NCBI RefSeq assembly: GCF_965638725.1
Contig: NC_134952.1
Location: 58,196,065 to 58,260,064, forward strand
Direction: 5' to 3'
Source of the DNA: Aptenodytes patagonicus
Taxonomy: Eukaryota > Chordata > Aves > Sphenisciformes > Spheniscidae
Length of the DNA stretch: 64,000 bases
A program made the translations under genes and the position numbers. The notes under the pieces were generated by a model that ran no database searches, had not been told where the DNA came from, and saw nothing but the letters and a program-made list of their open reading frames with translations. Below are positions 49,546 to 59,310 of this stretch, one piece after another; positions within the stretch are counted from its first letter, which is position 1, and each line of letters starts with the position of its first letter.

Positions 49546-50852
49546 AGCATATACAGCTTCACCAAGCAGAAGTCGTGTTTTTGTCAAACACGTCATTGCC
49601 ACCTCCCTCATTTTTATGAAGGTCATTCTTTAGAATTTCTGATGGCTGAGACTCTATGTGGCAGTAAAGGGAAGGGAAAAACAGAAGGGCCCAGAAATTA
49701 TTCCCCAGAATATTTTTAAATACCCAGTAATTATAGCAGATTTTAAATAATTTTGTGCTGCACAATAATTGAAGAAAGTAGTTTGCATAAAACCTCTGAT
49801 CCGCGTCCTTTAAAAGAAACTCCTGGCTCACGAGCTTCTTTCTTTCTGGTCCTTGCAGAAACATTGGCAGAAACACACCAGCATTTGACAGGTTTTTCCC
49901 AGTGCTGCAGCTATTGGCAGCGAAGACTGAGAGATCGGAAATGCCCTAGGAAGGCTGTCAAGAGCTAGCGGGCACCGGGCAGTGACAGCAGACTTGCAAA
50001 CCCAGAGCAGCCTAGCTACAAGCATGGGTGATAGCTACTCTAATCACCACCCGTACAGACCTTAGCCCAGGTAAGACTCCAGGGAACATTTTCTTCTGCA
50101 TTTATGCCAGCATTAATGCTACAAATTTTGTTTTCCCTTGTCCAAGATGTCCAAGATACAGAAACTGATCCTGCCCGTGGGATACAGGTTTCTCTTTTCA
50201 AGAAATAATATCTAGACATTTATCAAAGGCATCAATAGTCAGTGGATTAAATGGGAGCTGTGGATGCTGGCTCATATTAACTTGCTTCCATTTGAGTGCC
50301 TGCTACAGATTTTGAAGTGCCTAAACTAAAGACACTAGAGACTGAAAATGTTGCCTAATTTCCCCTAGCTGTGCTTGATCTCCATGTCCCAGAGGAGTAA
50401 AGAGAGAAATAAAAACTAATACTGGTCAGGAACTGCAACATGCCCCTAGTGACAATGCACAGGGTACAAGCAAAGAGAGTAGGGAGCTCTTCCCCCAACC
50501 CACTATAACGATGTCCGTATGCAAGATCATGTTTTGCACCATTTTCAGAGATTTTCAGATTATGGAATTTATTCCAGAGATATAGCAGGAGCCACAGAGT
50601 GATGGGTGGGAAAAACAGAGGAGAGACAAATTATAATGTAAACAGCTAGGGAAGAAACTGAGAAAAGTGCTGGAGCAGCAAACTAACGCTCAGGGACACC
50701 CTGCCTCAGGTTCTGCGATAGGGGATGAACATTTGGGACTGAGGCATTTGAACTTCCTACTCCGATTCCTGCAGCCAGACTGAGTTTGCTGACATGATTA
50801 AGGATTGACTGTGCCCATGTGAATTTAAATTGATTTCTCATTGCATCAGGAA
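49546..50852. other. Non-coding stretch, no gene recognised
   Basis: Unique sequence. The AT-rich part 49600-49770 has CNE-like texture. Frames such as 49559-49876 (minus) show no domain. No gene called. Confidence 0.45.
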
Positions 50853-50873
50853 TCCCTCCCTCCCTCCCTCCCT
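50853..50873 (+). repeat. (CCCT)n microsatellite
   Basis: About five perfect CCCT units in a row. A simple repeat with no associated element. Confidence 0.9.
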
Positions 50874-51399
50874 GCAAGAGGAGGCACAGGAACTGAAGTA
50901 ACCTTTACAAGTCATGCTGACATGGGAGAAAGAGGCTTATGAGGTAACGAGCAAATATTTTTTAATTAGGTGGTGAACTGAGGATTTCCCCTGTTTTCTG
51001 ATCCAGATCCTGCCTGGCAGAAGAGAAAGGAGAAGGAGGAGGCAGGATGGGGACAGGCTAGGAGAGCACCACGGCAAATGGGATTTCCACCAAACGGCTT
51101 TGGTCCTGCTACGAGCCCTGATCTCCCACGGCTGGGTCTCCTTCTTGCTCTGGTACACACGATTTTTGTTTTCCCCTGTCTCCTGCAATGAGTGTTCCCA
51201 TACAAATCCCATAGGCACAACTTTGGAGGCCTCCTAGTTTCCAAAGGAGAAGTAAGCCATGTGAACCATGAATTCACTCTGTGGGTGCCAGGGGCTGTTT
51301 TCTGGCTGGTTTTCTTTTACTGTTAGCCTCTTTCAACCCTCTAACATCATCGATGCTTTAGTAAAGTGCCTCGAATCTGCAGGCAACATAATTTGCTCA
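50874..51399. other. Non-coding stretch, no gene recognised
   Basis: Overlapping minus-strand frames at 50937-51218 and 50966-51277 lack known motifs and are treated as chance. Confidence 0.45.
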
Positions 51400-51620
51400 A
51401 CTATCAGCATTACCCATCAATAATGAAACTAAAAACATAGCTTAATAGACAAGAAGGCTACAGCAGCTGGCAGTGCCGCACAAATCTGGCACTCTTGCTG
51501 CTGAGTTTATTAGACATTTTATAGTCCTGGGAACTAAAGATAATGGATCCCGTTCCCATATGCTGCATCAACAAGAGCTGGGACCCTGTCGTGCCATTGA
51601 TCTATGAGGCAGCAGTGAAT
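51400..51620. promoter_or_regulatory. Candidate conserved non-coding element
   Basis: Repeat-free block with 'CAGCTGGCAGTGCCGCACAA', then 'atctggcactcttgctgctg', then TTTATTAGACATTTTATAG and AAAGATAATGGATCC. Balanced composition and mixed E-box (CAGCTG), GATA-like and homeodomain-like words suggest a constrained regulatory segment. This is inference only. Confidence 0.22.
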
Positions 51621-53804
51621 ATGACCCAGACACAAATACTAAAATGAATCAATCCTAAGCTGCTAAAGAGACACCACGAAGCACTTTTCAGTTTTCAGTT
51701 CTTGCTTTCTAATCTCCATTCCATGAAATACTCTCCCAAGGGCTCTTAAATACAACAGTTTGCCGCAGACTTTGGGATCAGGTTGGGAGGAATTGCCCCT
51801 GTGGATCAGAGAACAGAGCTGAAATTTAGAGCCCATTACCCTTCGTAGGCACTTGTGAACTCCACCCGTTCCCTATGCAGCAAAAGCCTTTTTAGGGTTA
51901 CTTTCATTTTTAAAAAGTGCTGCGTGATTATGTTCATACAGGTTTCCAAAGCAATGTTCACTGTAGGGTTTGTAAAGTTATTCTCCTCAGATGACTGGAA
52001 AACAAACTTTGATTTGTTTCCAAGTACAGAAAACTGTAAGTATCTGCAGCCCAGAGAATAACTTATGCCTATTAAAAAAAAAAAAAAAAGAAATAGGCTT
52101 TCGTCTGAACCTGACCGATAGTGAGTACTACTCAGGTGCTAACTTTCGCTGCTTCAGAAACTATGATACCTTCCGATTTTAGCATATGAAGGTACCATGG
52201 TTGCTGCAGTCTCAAATCAATTTCTATTGAATCTAGATTAATGTGCTCTATTTTAACCATTTAAAATACATCATACTCAATACCAACAAATCGTTTTAAA
52301 GCAAGCACGCGAGGAAAAGAAAAAACTTTAAAATAGCAGCCCCTGGACTGGCACCTACAAACATAAAAAAAGGCCAGAGAAAAATGCTGTGATATAAAAT
52401 CAGTTTTCAAAGCAAGGAGAGACTGCCTAGCTACGTACACAAAATGAAAGTTTCGCCAAGACATTATCGGATGAAATAGTTTGGAGAGTTCCTACTCAAA
52501 CGCAGAGTTATGAAAAGCAAAGACAATCAGCTCGCTCCTTCTGATTACAGATGCCAAGTGGATCTGATGATGGCCTCAGGCGCTTTCGTGGCTCCATATG
52601 CCCAAAACCTCTGCAAAATCACATCAAGTGGCGTTTGGTATTTAACCTTCCTGTGCCCTTATAGCAAGAAATAACACTACTTGGGTACAAGGGCTCTGCA
52701 AAATAGTCTGGGCTTTTCAGTAATTAATATCAAGTAAATAACTCAAAAAGCTGGATAGAGAACTAAAAAAGAGACTAGTGCATTCATTAGTGTAATTCAC
52801 TGATGAAAAATCTCCACTGGTAAATTACTTTCTCCTATGTGTATCTGGATGGACGGGCAAATAATGAGTCTCTTAGATTTATGGAGCATCTCTCACCTGG
52901 GAGAAGACCCGGTTGCGTTGCACCTTGAATCATTCTGGTCATTTGGAGAGTGAAACACAACAGCTGTTTAACAATACACCCAAGTTTACAATCTGAGGTA
53001 GAAGCAATGTAATTATTTTGCAAGGAGTTAGGCTGCTAATGTTAGGATGTGGATTTATGAGATGAGTTACTCAACGACTCTATGAAATCGAGACTTAGCT
53101 TGCAGGAGCAAAGCAGAAAACCTCTACCCACCTACATAAACTGTCGGGGCGTAGGGAAGGACTCGAGCTTTGCGTCATTCATTACTCACGTGGCAGACAT
53201 ATTACCAGTGCTTATCAAGAAAAATGCATTTCAGTGTTCAATACTAAAGAAAGCTTAATAGGAAAGCAGTCTGCTAGGATGCTCCTTGGTAGGTGTATTT
53301 AGGTGTTTGAACTGTTGACTCAAAAGAATACAAATAAAAACTAATTTAGGTGCAAGGGGAATAATACAAAGATTGTTTTTGGTAAAATTCTGTTGCCCCC
53401 AAAAGAAATCACCTGAGAACACCAGTATAAGGCGATGATTTGATGAAAGTGTTCAAGAGAAGTTAGCAGACTTCTGATTGAAGTCTCTTAACAGGGTCGA
53501 GACTGTGATTGACATGCAATACCTGATATAAAGAGCTCAAAGGGTCACTGTCAAGGTTAAAAAGAGCCTGAAAAGATTCTGTTACTCTTTTACTAGGCTC
53601 TCTCCATGGCTTATTTGAAATTCATTCTTTTTAATATTTTTCTAAAAGAGTTTTCTTTTTAAACAATAATTTTAAACATGGCAATTATCTAAACGAAGCC
53701 CAAAACACTACTTCGATCACACAATTGTACTGCACACCCAAACATGTAAATGCAGTCATAAATATACACCTTAACTATAGGCTAGCCACTTCACGAAACG
53801 CATG
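51621..53804. other. Non-coding stretch, no gene recognised
   Basis: AT-rich. An A16 tract at 52074-52089 is followed by no CR1 or processed-pseudogene sequence. Short frames only. No further feature named. Confidence 0.5.
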
Positions 53805-53935
53805 CCAAAGAGGGAGGTGAGCATCACACCGCACAGCCTGATGACTAAGGTGAAGGGCATCAGATGAGCAGAGTTTTAGTCCTAACTCTGCTACTCACAC
53901 GTGACCGTCGACCAGCTGACCTGACGATTTGGCAC
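53805..53935 (+). repeat. MIR-type SINE head, decayed
   Basis: 'GCACAGCCTGATGACTAAGG' (53833-53852) is followed by 'gttttagtcctaactctgct' (53873-53892) and 'actcacacgtgaccgtcgac' (53893-53912). This follows the MIR-class tRNA-like head ('gcatagtggttaagagc...gggttcgaatcctggctctgccacttactagctgtgtgacc'). Plus orientation, strongly diverged. Confidence 0.5.
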
Positions 53936-55080
53936 TCGTTACGGCCATGCGCTGGGTTTGGAGGGGTTTGGGTTTGCATGTGAACGATGCCCACGGCAGA
54001 GGGTGCAATGTGCAGAGACAGGAACCAGCTGCAGCCCAGAAAGGGAAAACTGGAAAAAAATCATGACATGCTGGGAACTGCAGTAACACTTGTGTTCAAA
54101 TACCGCTAAAATAAAAAGGTCACTAAGCCCAGACAAGAGATCGAGCTTGAATCCTGCAAAACAAACATTTTTGAATGATTTGAGAGATTTCCATGGAATT
54201 GTTTTCATGCCGGGTTTTCCTTTGCCCCGTCCTGGCCCCGTGAGAAGAGAGCAAGCCAGTGGGACACCCATCCTCACGATCGTGTCTCCTGTGGCCCCAG
54301 TGCACAGCCCTCCTTCCTCATGCCTTCGTCCTGGTCCAGTCCCCCAGTCTTTCTTCATCTAAGTGAATGGTTTAATCTTAACAACTCACTAGCTCAGTGA
54401 CTCCTAACCAGCGCAACAAGCTCCAAATCCCTCCCTGCTGGTACCTGCTGCCTCGAAGGCAAAGCAATAAAACACAGCCTCACTGGCTTAGTGTCCCCCT
54501 TTTACCCAGGCAGGTTTAACCTCTCTCCTCTGCTCAGCAGGTCTTCCCGGCTGCTGAAAGCTCCTACCAGCCCCCCCGCCCAGCTGAGCAGGCAGCTCGG
54601 TGCATGGGACCAAGCTGGACGGCTGCCCTTTTGCCCGCTCCTGCCAGAAAATTGTGCTGCACCTCGGGAGCCTCGCGCCGGCGTTCAGCCCCTGCCTACG
54701 TGCAGAGACCTGCTGACCCCTGCGCAGCCCCAGAAGGGCAAAGGGTGAAATAAGACTCTGTTAACAAGAGACAGCACGCCACGGAGCGGAGAGCTGGTGG
54801 AGCCTGGGCAGCTAGGGGAGGATGGATCCTGGCCATGAAGGCAATGGAGCTGCTAAGACCAGGCTGTGCCTCAACAGCACAGGTTAGTCCACACCAGTCC
54901 CACCCCAATTCCCATGCTGAACTGTGCAAGCCATGAATTAAACCCAGGAAATAATTAAACATCATCTACTTTAACAGCCACCAGCAGGAAAATAAATAAG
55001 ACATCCCAACAGAGGAAGATAGAGTAATTTCACGTTTACGCTTCCAAAGGAAAAGGGAATTTGAAACAAACAAAACATCT
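53936..55080. other. Non-coding stretch, no gene recognised
   Basis: The segment 54480-54750 is moderately GC-rich. Frames of up to 139 codons (53939-54358, minus) have no recognisable domain and overlap other frames. No repeats named. Confidence 0.45.
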
Positions 55081-55290
55081 TTTTTTTCCCTGCAGAAAAT
55101 CTACTGCCTGTCAAAGCGGGACCGTAGCGACACCGAGGGCTCTGTGCAAAATTCTTCTGTTTGCTTCTGCATTTGATTAGCTGCCTGCATTATGTGTTTT
55201 AATTTCCTGCCGTTGAAGCACATTGCTGTCATGGTGATAGATGCTATAGAAATGAGTTAAATAAATAAATAAAAGTTCAGAACACTTTTG
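55081..55290 (+). promoter_or_regulatory. Candidate conserved element or terminal exon
   Basis: A T-rich tract ends in CCCTGCAG at 55088-55095, a good splice acceptor. A frame of 26 codons then runs from 55096 to a TGA at 55174-55176, coding a hydrophilic segment (KRDRSDTEGS in the middle) with a Cys-rich end (CFCI). It is followed by a homeodomain- and AT-rich block, 'GCATTTGATTAGCTGCCTGC' and 'attatgtgttttaatttcct', to about 55230, and by AATAAATAAATAAA at 55259-55272, which could serve as a polyadenylation signal. Either a small terminal exon or a non-coding conserved block is possible. I do not recognise the peptide. Confidence 0.22.
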
Positions 55291-56186
55291 ACCAAGTCTG
55301 TGCTAATTAGTGCGTAAGACAAACAGACAAATGTTTTCTGGGATTTGTGTCAACCGTATCCAGATTCCTCCCCTGCTTCTCAGATATCAGCGAAACCCTT
55401 TCTAGAAATGGAAATAAAGAAAGGCAGCAGATGGTGCTGGGAATACTCCGAGTAAGATGTCTCCATTCAGAGCCAGATATTAGTAGCAAACCATCCAGCT
55501 AACAGGCACTGTGAAGCAGCGAATATTTAATGTGGTGGTAGTAGAAGAGCCAGGAAGGCGATATTGCAAAATCACTGGTGAAGGGCTAACCAGAAACCAT
55601 TCAGAGCTTGCGTGGGTGAGCCGCTCCACCTGTGATGGGAAAAGCTGATCTAGCAGAAATAGATGGAAGTGGGAGGGGAAGGAGAAGGGGGCTATCTGTC
55701 ACACTGGACAGGGCAGAAACATAGGAGGATAGAGATTAATCTTGTTAACATAGTTTATAACACGAAAACAAATGGTGTGGTAGCGTTCATCTCTACTTCT
55801 GGACTTTTTTTAAGAAATCAAAATAGCAATAATCATAATTAGCACAGGGTTCAACCAAAAGCATCCTAAGAGTTTTAGAGGCATAAAACAAAGACTGCCG
55901 GTACTTTCAAAGTGAGGAAAGGACTTCTCTGATTGACAGTGGAAAAGAAATACATAAAAATAACTCCTTTCCAAAACCAAAGAGGAGTTATTATTTCTTG
56001 CAGAGCTTCTACCACAAGCCATCATCATCCCCTCCTGGCTGGCTTTCCTGTAGAGATTCAAAGGTACAACACATGTCCTCAAGCCATGTAATATCACTGC
56101 TATTGCACTGTCTATGCAGTTCTGATCAAATTTTCTTTGATCAGAAAATTAATCTTAGCTGGAAATAGGAAACTAAAAGGATATTT
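55291..56186. other. Non-coding stretch, no gene recognised
   Basis: AT-moderate unique sequence up to the second LTR. Minus-strand frames of 60-95 codons lack domains. Confidence 0.45.
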
Positions 56187-56191
56187 ACTGG

Positions 56192-56785
56192 TATGCTGGT
56201 TTTGGCTGGGGTAGAGTTAATTTTCTTTATAGTATCTCGTATGGGGCTGTGTCTTGGATTTGTGCTGGAAACAGTGTTGATAACGCAGGGAAGTTTTAGT
56301 TACTGCTGAGCAGCGCTTACACAGAGCCAAGGCCTTTTCTGCTTCTCACCCCACCCCACCAGCGAGTAGGCTGGGGGTGCACAAGAAGCTGGGAGGGGAC
56401 ATAGCCAGGACAGCTGACCCCAACTGACCAAAGGGATATTCCATACCATGTGACGTCATGCTCAGCTTATAAAGCTGGGGGAAGAAGGAGGAAAGGGGGG
56501 ACGTTCGGAGTGATGGCGTTTGTCTTCCCAAGTAACCATTAGGCGTGATGGAGCCCTGCCTTCCTGGAGATGGCTGAACACCTGCCTGCCGATGGGAAGT
56601 AGGGAATGAATTCCTTGTTTTGCTTTGCCTGCGTGCGCAGCTTTTGCTTTACCTATTAAACTGTCTTTTTCTCAACCACGAGTTTTCTCACTTTTACCCT
56701 TCTGATTCTCTCCCCCACCCCACCAGGGGAGAGTGAGCGAGCAGCTGTGTGGTGCTTAGTTGCTGGCTGGGGTTAAACCATGACA
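56192..56785 (+). mobile_element. Solo LTR of the same avian ERV family, plus strand
   Basis: A 594-bp LTR collinear with the complement of 4076-4670. It is flanked by a perfect 5-bp target duplication ACTGG (56187-56191 and 56786-56790), which fixes both ends and fits ERVL-type integration. The 5' end reads TATGCTGG where the other copy has TGTCCTGG, so the first dinucleotide has mutated from TG to TA. The 3' end is intact (ATGACA). The promoter block is well preserved: CRE TGACGTCA at 56451-56458, TATAAA at 56468-56473 and polyadenylation signal ATTAAA at 56655-56660. No internal viral genes are present, so it is a solo LTR from recombination of a provirus. It could act as a promoter or enhancer, but nothing shows that it does. 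Confidence 0.93.
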
Positions 56786-59135
56786 ACTGGACACAGTCAA
56801 TGTTAAATTATCAGATGTTTAGTAATTTTTTCCAGGGTACCATCATTGCTCAGACAAATACGATCCCAATTTAGGCTATAAGTGTAAATTCTAATCTCAG
56901 TAATAACATCTCCCATCATATTGCACTGTCACCTGCATATACTTTGCAATGCAAATTGCCCCAAATACAGCCTTCCTTTAAGCTCACACCACTAAATGGG
57001 TGTCTATAGCCTGAAATCACATGGCATGCATTTTTGGCCTCGCACTATCTAACCTGTAGACTTTGATTTTAACGGCATAACTGTCCACCATAGTAACTGA
57101 ACCTCTGCTGTTAAAAAAACTTTGCTGAGAATTTATATCTTTACAGAACAGGGAAGTTTTATCAGTGCTGCTTTTGTTACAAGGAGTTACTGAACAGTCG
57201 GTGTTGGCTGGCTTTTTTTATTCAGATGGCTGTAGTCTGTACCTGGGGAGGTGTGCAGCAGAAACAAGGCTAACAGAGGAGCAAGCAGACTGCTGAAGAG
57301 GACCAGCACAAATACGTAGCTATGGAGTAAGGGCTGTAAGTAAAGAAGCACAAAGTAATATCTTGGGATTCAAAGGACCCTGTAACACCCAGTCATTCAA
57401 GGATGGACCAACCATCCGGTCTGGGGACCTGCTGGTCAACATGGTAACTGTGGTATCGGTGTCCCAGATCTCACACATGTTCTGCTAAATTCACCTCTCC
57501 TTGACAAAGTGTTTTGGTCTTTGCTGAAGCAGAAAAATCACCCCCCAAATCCTATCCATGTGTCACTGGATGATTTGACAAAAGCAGTCACGAGTTATGC
57601 AAGGACCAGCATCTCCCACGGCCGGCTTTGGCTGATGGCCTGCGCCGCTTCGGCCGCAGGAAGAACGAAGCTTCAGCCACAAAAATCCCATCCGCTCTCC
57701 CAGCAATCCGCAGTGCCCAGGTCCGGCCGTTGCCAACTGCCGGTCACTGCCATCACCAGCCACAGACTCTGCTTTGCCCAGGGGGAGTTCGCCGTTTGCT
57801 GCATCATCGTGTTTGGATGTGCCACGTCTCCTCCTTGCCAGAGGCGGTGCAGCGGCACAGGAGGGCAGGGGCGGCTGTCAGGGCGGCAAGGAACTGCTGA
57901 GGAAGGCGAAAAGCGACAGCCGGAGCCTATGGAAAGCTGTAGGGAACAAGGGGGGAAGGTGGAGGACAAGGCATGCAGACCGGCACAGCCTCCTGTCATT
58001 TCGTACAGAGACAGCCCTGCCTGCAGCAAACTCAGGCTGAAAGCTGGCCACGCTCAAGAGCACCTATGAGAACAAATTGGGCAGCTGTGGGGAAAAACAC
58101 ATTTCGCTGCAGATGCATCGCTATGAAAATAGCCTAACCTGCTGACTGGACAGCCTGCAAGTATCTAACTAACACAGCAGGCTGAGCACCAAAGGTGTCA
58201 ATTTGCCGTGGCACAATACATGTATGCAATGACTGGCGGGGAAGGTGTACATGAGTGGGAGAGCTTAAGTCCATCACCGCATCCATAGCAAAGTTCAGGA
58301 GGAGAAAGTTTAACACTATCTATCTAGGAAGTTACTGAATAAGCAATTCAGATTGCTTATCCACATGCCTTTTCCAGCAGACTAAAGGGTTTGCGGTGGG
58401 GGGCAGGTGGTGCCTGCTGGTGGGTAATGGAGAACCCAGGGGTGCCACGGCCAAAGTGGCAAAGGAGCACCTTGCTTGAGGTGGGCTGCAACACGAGGTC
58501 CGCACCAGCCCACACTGCCTGGCCGAGAGTCGGGGGCATGCGGCTGGGCGAGGAGCAGCCCATTGGGCAGCGGGAAGCACCTTCAGAGCTGGTTGGCTGC
58601 TCCCAGTGGTGTTCAGAGCAAGTTTTGAGCTTCACCAAATTCTGCCTCAGGCCCGCGTTCAGGGCACCAGCCCCATGCTGGGCTGAGCCCCGTGCCCGTG
58701 GCCCCTGCGATGGGGCTGGGGCAGCATTGACCCTAGAGGGTGGCAAGCCTCTTCACGATGCCTGGACATCCTTCCTCTTGTCACATGCTAATGGTGCACG
58801 ATTGCACTTGCAGGCTCCAACAAGACCAACTCACCCCCTTACTAGTCGGTAACACTGCTTTTGCTGAGATGCAAAGGAACGGGGCTGCCACAGTGCTGTC
58901 CTGCAAACGCCACTCTGCAAACTCAACTTCTGAGTGTCCTGACATGCATTTCCTCCTGGTTGTAGGTGCAGATGCAGAAGTTTTTTGGGAGTTTTCTTCA
59001 AGGCCACATATATCATCAGTCCTGTAAATGATTGCAGTGGCACCAGCTCCTGTCCTTGATGGTGCTTCTTTGTCAAGCGCGGCAGCGATAGCAATCACTC
59101 CAGTGTTTTGCAAACCTGCAGATCACTATTGCCAA
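56786..59135. other. Non-coding stretch, no gene recognised
   Basis: The part 57590-58020 and 58390-58760 is GC-moderate with frames of up to 186 codons on both strands. They are Cys/Gln/Arg-rich and do not resemble known families. I see no consistent exon boundaries. Treated as non-coding. Confidence 0.45.
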
Positions 59136-59310
59136 TCTTTGTATAAACAAGAGCTAATTAATCTTCACCACATCTCTGTGAAGAAGGTAAGTATTATCAT
59201 TTATTATCTTTCCTGTTTTACAAACACAAACTGAGATGGCAAAACAAAAAATGATATGCTGAGGGCCAGGCAAGATAACACGTTGTAGGCAGCAAATATA
59301 GTTTTGCTTG
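59136..59310 (-). repeat. MIR-type amniote SINE, minus strand, decayed
   Basis: 'CTTCACCACATCTCTGTGAA' (59163-59182), 'gtattatcatttattatctt' (59191-59210), 'ttttacaaacacaaactgag' (59216-59235) and 'gagggccaggcaagataac' (59261-59279) follow the complement of the MIR core ('aacaaccctatgaggtaggtattattatccccattttacagatgaggaaactgagg...cttgcccaaggtcac'). The downstream tRNA-like end is very diverged. Confidence 0.65.

Noticed and set aside
57509..58069. 186-codon frame with Cys-rich segment
   Set aside because: Starts at a non-ATG codon, overlaps several other frames, and has no recognised family. The Cys residues do not form a known zinc-finger spacing.
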